Source of the DNA: Globodera rostochiensis
Taxonomy: Eukaryota > Nematoda > Chromadorea > Rhabditida > Heteroderidae
Length of the DNA stretch: 64,000 bases
Assembly (NCBI GenBank): GCA_018350325.1
Contig: JAEVLN010000016.1
Span: forward strand, 1,798,044 to 1,862,043
Direction of reading: 5' to 3'
In this document: piece by piece, positions 44,718 through 56,394 of the stretch
Layout of the letters: each line of letters begins with the position of its first letter
Numbering within the stretch: the first letter of the stretch is position 1
Notes under the pieces: generated by a model
Databases searched by the model: none
Told to the model about the DNA's origin: nothing
Seen by the model: only the letters and a program-made list of their open reading frames with translations
Position numbers and translations under genes: made by a program

Positions 44718-46629
44718 CTAATCCTAAATTCCCTACGCCGGCATCTTCACTATACCTATTTCCTTCTTTTTATGTACATAATTTTATCTCGCTGAATATC
44801 ACCATTCCCGACTCTTATCTGCATTTAGCTGACCTTTTGATTGAGCAAACACTTGGGTTTTATGTACAGTTAAAACATTGAAAAATGATCCATTTTTAAC
44901 CATCTTTTACGATTTTTTACTAAATATTTAACCTGTTCAAAAACCGGTTTTTTGCGGTTTCCGCACTCAGGGAATATTTTTTATAAGCATTACAGGCAAA
45001 AAGAGATCTAATGACACCGTTATTTGTTGGTTTTTTGCGGGTTGTAGACTAAAGTAACTCCATTATTTTTGTTAACAAATATAAATGGAAATGCAAATAA
45101 TGAATAATTTTGAAGTTCGTACATAAATTTTTAATTGAATTTTTACTATGTTTCTTTGGTAAAGTAGTGTTTATTTTATCTTTTATTATTATTCTTTTGC
45201 CGTTTAAGACCAATCCCTCACATCTCTGCCTTCCCGCGTCACCAGTGCTTAAAGCGCGTGGGTTCGGCACGTAACCAGCCTGTAAGTTTAATTTGGTTGT
45301 GAAATTATTTTAAAGTGTTTGAATTGTTCAATTTTTACATAATCAATTAATAGTTTTATGCAAAAATTGTTTGAATTTTTCTTGTTATTCTGTTATTTAT
45401 AACATTCTTTTTGCTTAAAATTAAAATCAAGTAGTTCTGCCAAATTTGATTTATAATATTAAATAGTTAATAAAAGAGTAACGAGCAATTACATTTTAAA
45501 TGGTGAATCTCTTTATTTTTTTTATTAATGGGGTCAGTTCTTTGTTGATGGTCTGATGTCTCATAACCATTTAAACATGCTCTATTAAGTTCTACGTACA
45601 ATTTGAAGTGTACATTTTTTTAATATTCGTTGCGTTTGTTTTTTCTAAATTTAATTTCTATGATATGAATATTTTGTGCTACTTTTATAAAATTTAAAAT
45701 AAATAATCTAGCAATCTTTATATGACTATTTCTGTTATAAATGGATTAATATTATTAAACTTAGACTTTCTTTTTTTGGCTATAAGCCCATGGCCATAAT
45801 ACACAAGGGAAACGACGCCACGTTGACCATCTTCCAGTTGGTGTCACACTTTATCCTAGTTGGAGAGTTTAAAAAGGTCCATTCCATAAAGAATCAAAAT
45901 GGGCAGCATACGCCATGGAATTAAAAGTTGTCTTTGTATATTATTCTAAATTTGTTTGTTGTTTGTTTCAAATTTTTAGTTTAGACATGTCCTCATTGAC
46001 TGGCTTTTGCAATTGATTGGTTTTGTATATTTAAGGTTTTGCTTTGTTATTAATTAAAAAGGCAATGTTTTTAAATGTTTAATATTTATTTTGAGTATCA
46101 ATTTTTATTATATTATTATTATTAAAAGTTGTCAAAAGATGACAGTTCGATTATTTGGCTTTGTTTTATATTATTTATTTTATTTAAAATTTCCTAGTAC
46201 ATAGCCTAAGTGAAACGAATAAAAATGCTATTTAATATTAAATCTTTTTATCCTCTTAATTATTGCTATAGAAACAAAAATTTATTTTTTGAATTTTACA
46301 TTTTTTTTTTGTTTCAAAGGTTGGCGAGTTCGCAGAAGGTGCTAAACTTTCATTGTGTATTTGTTTGTTGATTGTTTAATACTGTTTGTAAGATTTTGGT
46401 CCAAAAGAAATGATCAATAATCGCTTCTTCTGAGGTAGACCGAAATCCTTGCACCATTGGCTGCCGTCCTTTTAATAAATATAACGAATTAACTGGTATA
46501 TAGTAAGTTATTTTGCATGCATTAAATTAATAGAAATTTTATAATATTATATAGATTATGCAGAATATTTATTTTAAAATTCAATTATTTAGTTTTTTAT
46601 AATTTTAACTTGATTAATGAATATTGCAG

Positions 46630-46682
46630 GCATGCACTTCGCTTAACATTAAGCTTTTGACTTGGTTTGTTGTGCTTCGGAG
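46630..46682 (+). CDS. Candidate internal exon, unknown protein
   Basis: 53 bp between acceptor GAATATTGCAG and donor CGGAG|GTATAA. Only one of the three plus frames is open (ACTSLNIKLLTWFVVLR plus two bases). Both splice signals are good. Product unknown. Confidence 0.4.
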
Positions 46683-48027
46683 GTATAAACCTGCCTTAAT
46701 TCTCTTTAAGATATGCAAGAACTATATAAAAAATCTTTGCACATGAATCTACGCATAAATATTCATTTAAAAAAACCTTAAATTGCAAATTAAAATAATT
46801 CTTTATTATTTATTTCTAGAATAATCTCATAAATTTAGGTAAGCGTAAGCATTTCGTCTAACCTGACATAAAATATTATTTGAACACGTCTTACGAGGAA
46901 AATATAAAACCTAATCTTCAAGCAACAATAAATATTAGGTATTATATTAAATCATGTAAAATTACAATTACATTCGTACTTTTGTTAAAAAACCTCCGAG
47001 AAGGCAGGTGTTTTCTTCGGAATTTATTCATATTTGCGATAAATTTTAATTTTTAAAAAATTTGATTTATAAAAAATGTTTCATTGAAGCGCAATGCCAG
47101 AGGCGATGCCCTGCCTCGTGCACGGACATACTGGCTTCGTTTGGCTAAATTTTGTTATATAAATTAAATCTATTATATTTTTTTTATATCGCCTATGTTG
47201 TAAAAGAAATCTTTTGTATTTTAAGGATGCAATCTTTCAGTAGTTGTTTAAAATTAAAATATATTTAATGTTCAAAAATTATTATGTAGACAATATTTTT
47301 ATCAATAATTAATCAACTTCTAAAAGTCCTGTAAAAAAAATTTGTTATAAAAGAAACATAAAAAGCTAATAATATAAATAAAAATATTTAAAAATTGATT
47401 GTTTTTTAGAATTTTATTTAAACAATTTAAAATTTTGTTTATTAAGGTTTAATTCATTTCTAATAATTTTTCCGAACATTAAGTGTTTATACATTTATAG
47501 ATTATTTCAATTTTTAAATTCTATTCCAATAGAGTAATATTCCGTAGAAGCATATCAAAAACCGCTAAATGCATTTCATACATTAATTAACAAATATGAC
47601 AGCCCTGCTTTATCATCATTGAACATTAATTGAGTTTTGCTTTTTTTGAGTAGAGAAAATAAACAAATTTAATTATATTAAATTTGCAAATTAAAGAACT
47701 TTATATAAAAACCACAAGCACAATATTACAATTGTTCGATAATGCGGTGCAAAAATCTGCTTTATTTTTTAAATTAAGAGTAAAACTAAATTAATTATCT
47801 TTTATTTTTCAAACTCATTTTAACTATTTGTCTTGAAACTTATTATCTTAATTTATAAAAGAAGGTAAAATTTTAAAACTTTAACAATATATGTTCATCA
47901 GCAAATAACACCTGAAAAAAAATAAAATTTTTAAAAATTAAACTATATAATGGAGAGCATCTAATAATCTCATTCTTCTGACCTTATAATCTATTAGAAT
48001 CAAATTATTTGGTTCAATTCATTAAAG

Positions 48028-48221
48028 TGTCGGAACTCCCTTCGGTTGATTGGATGGGAGATCCTCCAAGATTCATATTATTAAGTTAATCTATTATTCA
48101 AATATATTTATCTGACTTATCACAATTCTAATTAATTTACGACTCACATCAAGAGTGTTAATACTTCCCCAATTTTCTTCACTTACAAGATTTGCACTTG
48201 GACGTCAACACCGAGGACTAT
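48028..48221 (+). CDS. Two phase-compatible candidate exons, unknown protein
   Basis: Exon 48,028-48,084 (acceptor TTCATTAAAG, donor AA|GTTAAT) ends one base into a codon. Exon 48,190-48,221 (acceptor TTCACTTACAAG, donor TAT|GTAATT) supplies the missing two bases and stays open. The pieces contain SELPSVDWMGDPPR and LHLDVNTEDY. The 105-bp intron between is AT-rich. Agreement of phase, frame and all four splice signals makes this the most coherent model in the AT-rich half. No family recognised. Confidence 0.45.
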
Positions 48222-49309
48222 GTAATTAAATTAATGAAAGACTCTTTACCAGAAATTTTGTATTAAATTGGATTTTTGGTACGTTGTTACGGCCCAAAGG
48301 TTGTAGGATCGGAATCATACGGCCCCGGACAATTGAATTAAATTATTTTGCTTTCAAATTTAAGGGTTTGGAGGCGGCAATCTTGACTTTTTGGTTTCTA
48401 TAATATAGGCATACACTTTTTTAACCGATTATAATAAATAAACACGTACATCCAAGACTATTAACGTTAATTCTGATGAAAATTTTAAAATATTTTTTAA
48501 TAAAATTGTATTTAAAAAATATTCATATTGTTAGGTCATTACAACAAAATTTTAAACAATGATAAATTTAAAAGCATCTTTGTAAAATATCGGATATATT
48601 TATATTTAATTAATGTTTACTGCAGTAGATTAATACAATTTTTATTAAAAGAAAAATATAATTTGGGGAAGGTTTTTTAAAAAAACGCGTTCACAATATT
48701 TTATTTTTTGCAAAAAATTCCTCTATATTATGAAAATAGTCAAACTATTAAAAGTATCATCAATAGATTTTAATTAAAATAAACTACTTAGTAAAAAAGA
48801 CAAACATTGGAAAGTAAACATTTCCGCAAAATTTATTTTTCATGTAAATACAAACAGTAAACGATTCATTTAAAAAGTTGCATTGGCAAGGCCAAATTGA
48901 GGCACACCGTTCTGCGAACAATCAATTAAAGCGTGTAAATCAATAACAATTTGAATAAGATTGCAAATAATTTTTAATTATGAAAAAGTTTTTCGAAATA
49001 AAATTTAAAGCAAAATTTACAACATATAATTCAAAAAACAAACATACATTTTGATATTAAACTATTACAATAGTTAAAATAGTAATTGGTTATATATCTA
49101 CCATTCATGAAATTGTTGAACTAACTACCAGGCTAACAACAATTACCGGAAATCATTGATATACTATTCTATTAAAAAAGATATGATACCAAAGAAAAAT
49201 TGCAAAAAAATTATTCAAAGATTTTAGCGTTAAATATATCTTCATTTAAACGAACTCTAATTCTTTATCGAGCCGGTTTCCGGAGGATTGCTTCCCAAGC
49301 GGAAACTTA

Positions 49310-49355
49310 TTTAGGTGCTAGGTCGTTTCTTAAATTCCGCCACCATGGGCGTTTT
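49310..49355. mobile_element. Solo terminal fragment of the Mutator-like MITE family
   Basis: GGTGCTAGGTCGTTTCTTAA and CCGCCACCATGGGCGTTT match the terminus of the element at 23,145 with small changes. Only one end is present, so it is a truncated copy. Confidence 0.7.
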
Positions 49356-49522
49356 TTGTTGCCCGCTCTAATATTCTTGTTTCCTTGGCCTTCCGAAATT
49401 CTCAAACATTTTGGGATCAGGTTAAAATCGATTGAATTTTCTGATTATCGATAAATGTAGTAATTTTTTAATTAATTTCTTTTACGGTTTGCTCGATCCG
49501 TGAATGCCTAATTGTTATTATT

Positions 49523-49592
49523 AGAGCCCGGTCGAGACGAGATCTCGTCTCGAAATCTCGAAAAATCTCGACGAGATTCTCGAGAATCTCGT
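49523..49592. repeat. TCTCG cluster with two perfect 20-bp palindromes
   Basis: CGAGACGAGATCTCGTCTCG (49,533-49,552) and CGAGATTCTCGAGAATCTCG (49,572-49,591) are perfect palindromes. The cluster begins TAGAGCCCGG, like a hAT terminus, but no partner end was found. It abuts the left breakpoint of the duplication at 49,593. Confidence 0.75.
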
Positions 49593-52500
49593 TAATATAA
49601 TTTAAATTGATTAATTTTTGATAAATTTTGAATTTAAACGTATAAATCAAATTTATGAATTGAAGACCGTCAAATCAAAAAGGTCATTTTTTTAAGTAAA
49701 AAGCAATCATTTTTTAATATCTAAATTTTCTACTGTGTGTCATAGTTGTAAGTTGCTAGAAATGTTATTAAAACATATTATTTTATCAATACTGTTTTAT
49801 TAGTTTTTTTATAAGAAATAACTTTTATTGTTGTGGACTTACTCCAGACTTTACTCAGTTAACACAAATTGTAACATAGTTAGTATTTATCAATGTTTCT
49901 ATTAAATCGATTAAACTATATCGTTTTTAATCGTTTAAATTGAAGTCAATGTTAAAATTTTATTTCCTGCTCAATCTAGATGAAATTAAATCTTCAGTTA
50001 TTCATTTTTATATTTTTATTAATATCGATGGTCTTCGAAAGTTAGATTAAATATATTACTTTAATATTTATAACTAACGAAAATTAATCATTGTAGATTT
50101 TTTAAATAAAATAAGTAGTAATTTTTAAGATTGCAAGTTTTTAATATATAATTAAAGTTTTTTTTTTGCATTTTCCTGCAACGGATTGTTATTTTTAGTT
50201 AAATTTGTCACTTTAAGGCCCACATTGTTCGTAAACACCAAATTGAATTCCGGCTCGAGTACTTGCGTATGAATATTGATTAAGGATATCTTGATTGCGT
50301 GTCGACATCATAACCAAGACTTGGAATGTAGACATTGTCCCTGGCGATAATAACAAAATTGCAAATAAGCAAAAATCCATTTAATTTAGAAAAATGATAC
50401 CAATTAAAATCTAACTTGAAGAAAAAATAAATATAAAAATTGTATTGATAATAAAAAAAGCACGAAAATATAAACAATGTTTTTAAATTTGTTATAAAAA
50501 AATCTGAAACAATTTAAACACAAATGTTAGGTCAGATCAAATTAAAATTAGTAAACCCTCAGATTCTCGGCGAAATGAAAGCTATATTTAATATTAATTT
50601 GCGTGATGATTCAACCGACCTAGCTACAATCTGCGTGCCATTTACATAAAAAATGGTAAAATAAAATTAATGGTATTTTGTTGCAGAACAATAGCAACTA
50701 ACATATTATTATCTTCAATTAAGTCACAATTAATTTATAAAGTTGCATTTGAATCTATTTACAATTTAATTGGGAAAAACAAATGGTTGCTGGTTAAAGT
50801 ATTTTCGGTTAATTTACGCGGCCATTTTTACTTACTACTTCTTTAAGAATTTCGTACTTCTGTATATTAGCATGGTTTAAAATACTAATTATTTTATATT
50901 ATATTTTAATACATCCATAAAAGTTTCTATTGCTTTTAAGGTGTGCCCATTAAATTACAATTTTAGAATTTTTCTACCCTTTATATTGATAACTCATTAG
51001 TTTCTGGTTACCGTTTGTGCAGGCTCTTGGCGATTGGTCTGAAACGCTGATACGGGTGATAATGCGACATTCCATGCGGCGGCTGCTGCTGCGGCTGGTA
51101 TTCGAAAAATTTGGCAGATGTGCCAGCGGAAAGGTGGGCTACGCCTAGAAAGCTAAACGGTCCAATTTTACTCAATTTTCGCTATTTTATTTGTTTTGAA
51201 TGATTATTTTGGTTATATAAAAGTTTCTGGCATTTGTAAATTCATTTATTTTTGAAACAGTTACATTAATCATAATTTTGACAAAATAAATTATATTATT
51301 TTCATATTTTTGTTTAATTACCATTAAACTGCCTCTTAATTTAAATGCTATATTTTTTGCTTCTTTCTTTTAATCTTCTGAGTAAATTTAAACAACGTTG
51401 AGCGATTTCATTATAATCAAGTTTTTATATGTATGTTAATTAAAACTTTGTTATCCATCCATATCAAAATGCACGATCTTATTGGATAGCTAAAAAAACC
51501 CCGTATACCCATGTTTAGATTCTAATAAAACTTAGAAATAAATCTGCTAAAAATATTACAGTTAATGATAACGAATAATTAATAAATTATTTTTTGCATT
51601 AAATAGTGAATAAATAATTCAGGAAACATTGTTAAAATACCCATTTATTAAAAAAAAGTAAATTGTTATTAAGCTCCGACAATTCAAAACAGAGGAATTA
51701 AAAAAAAATTATCTCATTTGTAAGGTCAGGTGAGGATTGTAAGCTTAGAGCTTCTTCAATTGCTGTATCTTTATTTTATTAAGATTTACTATTTTTCTTC
51801 AATAAAATTAAAATTATTAATTTATTTAATTGATAACTTCTCTTTTTTGTTACTACATTAAACTATAAGTAGTATTTAAGAAAAAGTTGAAGAATAGGAT
51901 AAATATATCTGTAGAGACGATGATAAAACTGTAGTAAAAGAAAAACCCCTAATACGTATACTTAAAGTTATAAATGTTATACTTAAGCTCCTTCAAAATG
52001 TTTCTATACAAAATTAAAAAACAATTACTCTTCGTATTTATTAATTATTGACAACAAAATACAAATAAAGTAAGAGTTGCTCTGAAAAAATGCTAAATCC
52101 TTCACTATAAAAGTCAACTCAGAAAACGACTTAGAAATATCCGTTCAAAGCATGATGAAAGAAATTATAATTAATATTATAAAATTAAACCGCCAAAAAT
52201 GTTTTGTTTATACATTATATATTGAGAAACGTAATCAAACCGAACAATAATCCCACAAACCCCTTTTGTTATAATAACTAATCATTGCAAACAAATGAAT
52301 TACTTAAACGCCAAGTAATTAATTTATTTACATTTAAAAAGCGTTTTAAGTACTAATAATAAAAAAACGATCTAACGTATGATAAAATAATTACGATCCC
52401 ATACACATAATTCTGTTAATCATGATTTAGAAAAACAATAAATCGCGAGAAATGATTAATCAAATCAAAAAGCAGCTTATTTAAAATGTGTATTGTAAAA

Positions 52501-53478
52501 AACATAATTAAATATAAATTTAAATCAAAGTTTGTTCGCCCCTCAATTCATCAGGCCAAAAGCCATTCCCGAAATGAATGAAACACTGCGTTGAATTGCG
52601 TTAAATAAACTAAATATACTAAATAAAAGTTTAATTGTTCTCCAAAAACACATAAAGATCAAATAAAAATGATATTTTAAACTTCTTAATAAAAGTCCAA
52701 CGTAAAAAAGTTGCGAAATTAGTTTAAATCATTTATAATATCGCGTTATTCAGAAATTAAAAAACTGAAATTAAGGTTTAATTAATAGATGTACATGGAT
52801 TAAATTAAAAATTGTAATACAATTTGTTATAATCAAAAATATTTGGAAATTTGAAAACTTTTAGCCATTTTAAATTTCTAAATAAAATTCGCAAAACAAA
52901 TGAAAAGCAATTGAAATTACAAATATTTTTTAAAGAAACTTAAGGAAAAATTTCTTATTTTTACAGTAATAAATTGCATGACAAAAAAGATTACAAAATC
53001 TAAAGGAAATAATCACCAAGTGTAATTTTCGATTAAAGAGTCGCGGCAGGAAATGCGCTATAATAAGTGTCAAAAACCTCGAAAACATTGGGCAAAAATT
53101 TAAAGAAATTCTAACATTATTAATCGGGAAAATAAATTAAATTTATGCATTTAAAGATGATAACAGATAATCTTATTTTAAAGTTTATTGATACGAGACT
53201 AAAATATTATGCACGAAATATTGACTATTAAAGTAAAATTTAAACACCAAATTTAACTTATTCACCTATCACCTAATTAAATAGGAAATACTCGATTTAA
53301 CGCTAAATTACTGATATAAATTGCCCGTGTATGTCCTAAAATGAGAAAAAATAGGTTAAAATCAACTTAGCAGAAAAACTATTAATTAAGAAGCGTACAC
53401 AGAGACTATATATCTGCAAAAAAAACAAGCTAAATGAATACCGGGCAAAAAAAAACATCTTCTTTACTTCTACCCGCC
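49593..53478. repeat. Mosaic duplication, copy 1
   Basis: 49,593-50,057 equals 56,395-56,859 (465 bp), and 50,799-53,478 equals 57,120-59,803 (about 2.68 kb). The aligned parts look almost identical; I saw two small indels (+1 and +3 bp in copy 2). Between them copy 1 has 741 bp of unshared sequence (50,058-50,798). An inverted, diverged relative of about 51,445-51,862 lies at 18,838-19,240. Confidence 0.95.
51008..51144 (-). CDS. Candidate 3'-terminal exon, unknown protein (copy 1)
   Basis: 137 bp after acceptor TTTAGCTTTCTAG, open for 45 codons to TAA at 51,010-51,008. The product has a Q-, H- and Y-rich stretch (EYQPQQQPPHGMSHYHPYQ) that looks like genuine protein, and ends basic. An identical copy lies at 57,329-57,465. 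A plus-strand reading (acceptor TTTGTGCAG, 40 codons) is also open, so strand is not certain. Function unknown. Confidence 0.45.
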
Positions 53479-55180
53479 TTGTGTTTTATGTTGGAGCTTT
53501 AACTTTTAGTTATACTGCTAGAACAACATGTTTTTTTATAAAAACATTCTTTTACTTTAGGATTTAGCAATAGTTAGAAAGTATTAATAAACAATTTTAT
53601 TTTTTAGAATACTATTTTTTATATTGCATAGAATTGGTTTCACAAATAAAAATTTATCTTTAAAATTTATAGGATTTAAAAATTTAGACATTAATTTTAA
53701 ATGAAGATTTCAGCTGTTTATTAAAGATAAAGATCTTTAGTTTTAAGAATTTATTGGTTAGATCTCTTCTGTTCACCGTATCGACTTTTTTTTAAAAATT
53801 AAAATAAAATTTTTTGTATTTAAAAAAAAGAAATAAATAAATTCAATTTTTCTTATTTTCGTTACCGATGTTAATGGGGAGTGTACCCCAATAACTTTTA
53901 TTTATTTCCTGATTTTATTTGTTGAATGACTAATCGAAAATCCATTGTTTATAAAATTTTTGCATTCGATTTATTTACATATATTTTTTAAAACTTTAAT
54001 TTAACTTAATGTTTAAATTAGGTTCTTATTCGTTTACAATTATTTTCAATTTTCGAATGTAAGTTAAAATATTCTAGTTATAAAAAGAGGAAAACATAGT
54101 TTATCATTATAATATGTTTTTTCAATTTTTTAATATATTTGGGATTCATGATTAATAAATTTGCAGTTAGCATTTGGCTAACAAATAATGCAAAGTAAAG
54201 TCTTAGTCAAGAAGGTTATTTTATGTGCCATGGACTGATATTTCAACATCCAGTTGTGTCTTCCCAACCTTTTTAATTTTCGATTCTAATTTAATTAAGT
54301 AATGCTTTTATCAATATTGCTTGGTTCGATTAGTATTATAGCAGTATCTTTTATTTATTTAGTGAAACAAATCCCTAATTACCTATTATATATTATCATT
54401 TTTTTAAATATGGTAGATCCGGCGTCGCATGATTATTCTTATTTAATTTAATTTATTTTTTCAAACTTTTTTTTAGTATTAAGAAGGAATTTTGAAAATT
54501 GGAACATCAAATGAATATTGTAGAAGATTTTGACCATAGTGCGCCACCCCAGCGTGCAGTAATGTTGCAATAAAATTAAATCTGATTCGATACAAAAAGA
54601 TCTGTTTAAGTGAAATTTTTATTATTTACCATCCATTAATATAACATCCATTTTTATTTATTTTTAATTAATGTTATTCTATTAAAATGTTATAAAATTT
54701 TTTTTAACTACTAGAAATTAATCTAATTGAGATAAATTTAACCATTAAAAAGAAAAAGAATAACTCGTTGCGTCTAGAATAAATGCAATGTTAAGTAAGA
54801 GTTTATTATTTTACAAATAAATTATGAAAAAAGTTTTATTATTATTTATTATCGTATTATCTCAAAAATGATACAATTGAAATATTTTAAGATAAAAAAT
54901 TATAATCACATCAAAAAATTATACTTTTATGTTATTTATTATTTTAAGCATGAAATGTTGCTATATTTGTAATTAAGAATTAAACTTTTTCAACGACAAT
55001 TTCAATAGAGCCATTATAGTGTTTAATTTTACTAATTTAATATAGATTTTACATCAATGTCTTTATATTTTTATTAATAAACAATTTACTTTTTTGCCAA
55101 ATGGGCCCGAGTCGAAAATAGCTGAGTTTGAGGCTGAATAGGTATTTATTAAATTTCTGAGTCTGGGAATACTTCAAAAG
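53479..55180. other. AT-rich region, nothing recognised
   Basis: Uniformly AT-rich. The only GC-richer patch, at about 54,530-54,570, has no usable acceptor. Confidence 0.4.
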
Positions 55181-55183
55181 TTA

Positions 55184-55456
55184 TTAAATGACCAATCTTT
55201 CCCACAAAATTAAAATTTTTGTCCGCAAATGTCCGTCCGCAAAAGTCTGTCCGCAAATGTCCGTCCGCAAATGTCCGTCCGCAAAAGTCTGTCCGCAAAT
55301 GTCGCACCGCGGCATGCCCATTTGTTTAAATGAATTTGTGATAGCAGTTAAATCGTTTGTCCTTTTCCGGGTTTGGTTCAGGTTGGAGGACGAAATAGGG
55401 GTCTTAACCATTTTGTACACGAATTTGGCTGGGGTCAAAAAATTAAAAGTACGCAT
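55184..55456 (-). other. 90-codon ORF over a 14-bp repeat, doubtful
   Basis: Open from ATG at 55,456. The first 55 residues look protein-like (KTPISSSNLNQTRKRTND). The rest reads a 14-bp tandem repeat as CDICGQTFADGHLRT, which resembles a C2H2 finger half but lacks ordered histidines. It may be a decayed gene fragment. Confidence 0.25.
55219..55304. repeat. 14-bp tandem repeat, about 6 copies
   Basis: Units of the form GTCCGCAAAWGTCY in a row. Three units equal 42 bp, giving a repeated 14-residue pattern on the minus strand. Confidence 0.9.
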
Positions 55457-55751
55457 TTTGCCGTAGGCAGCGAAATCTTTATTATTTAGACTCAGCTCAT
55501 CGCTTTAAGTCGAACAAAAAATTTTTGTTCGTTTTTGATTAAAACTAATCAAGTTACGGTATGATGAATTTTAAGCAAAAATTTAAACTTAAATTTCGAA
55601 ATTTTAAATTTTTTTAAATAATTAGATAATTAATTCATCGTAAAAAGCTCAGCTAAAAATAAAAAATTTTGTTCAATTCTGTCCAAAAGAGGTGTTAATG
55701 AAAGAGAAATAAATTATATAAATAAAAATAAAACTCAAAAAGAGAACAAAT

Positions 55752-55853
55752 GAGCAAAGGGCTTGCCCATCACCAGAAAGGGTTTGCCCGTCACCAGAAA
55801 GGGTTTGCCCGTCACCAGAAAGGGTTTGCCCGTCACTAGAAAGGGCTTGCCCG
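55752..55853. repeat. 21-bp tandem repeat, about 5 copies
   Basis: Unit GTCACCAGAAAGGGTTTGCCC with minor changes (CATCACC, TCACTAG, GGGCTTG). Confidence 0.9.
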
Positions 55854-55859
55854 CACTGA

Positions 55860-56394
55860 GAATTTATTATTAACTAAAAAATATTTAAAATATTCTTTCA
55901 GATCAATGGTAGGCCCTAGGAACAGTAGCTCTTTTTTTATCGGGTTTCAGGCAAAGCCAGCCGCTATGCACTAGTTTGCGTAAAGGCAAAGGAAAAATAC
56001 ATAATAATTTAACTTAAAAATGGTTTTTATAAATTTATTAAAATAAGAATGTTTTTTCAAAAAAAACTTACCGGACTCCTCCTTTACTTCTTAATGTAAA
56101 TATTTACAAATCTTTTTAACTATTTATTTAATAGCCTCGCCTCTCATTCAAATTTTTCAATTTTGTTATACAAATTTTCAGTATTTGATTGCTTTTTTTA
56201 TATGGTTTTATTTATGCTCTGCGTGTCGGAATTAATTTTTTTTTTTTTATTTAAAACTAACTGTTTTATCTGTGACAAATCGGTGTTAAATTGATAATAG
56301 TTGTATCTCTTAGCAATTGGTTTAGTTTCTCTTGCTTGCTTTTAGTGCTTGATAATCTTTATGGTTTATATGTAGATTATATTTTATTAAAAAG
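55860..56394. other. AT-rich spacer, nothing recognised
   Basis: A short patch at about 55,960-55,982 follows a good acceptor (ATCGGGTTTCAG), but no exon could be built. Confidence 0.3.

Larger units (their letters stand above)
44890..49300. other. AT-rich region with exon-like islands
   Basis: Besides the candidates listed separately, islands lie at 45,190-45,280, 45,784-45,920 (plus acceptor TTTGGCTATAAG, 44-codon frame from ATG), 46,395-46,477 (minus, acceptor TATTTATTAAAAG, frame starting DGSQWCKDFG) and 47,085-47,150 (open on both strands). No product recognised. Confidence 0.3.
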
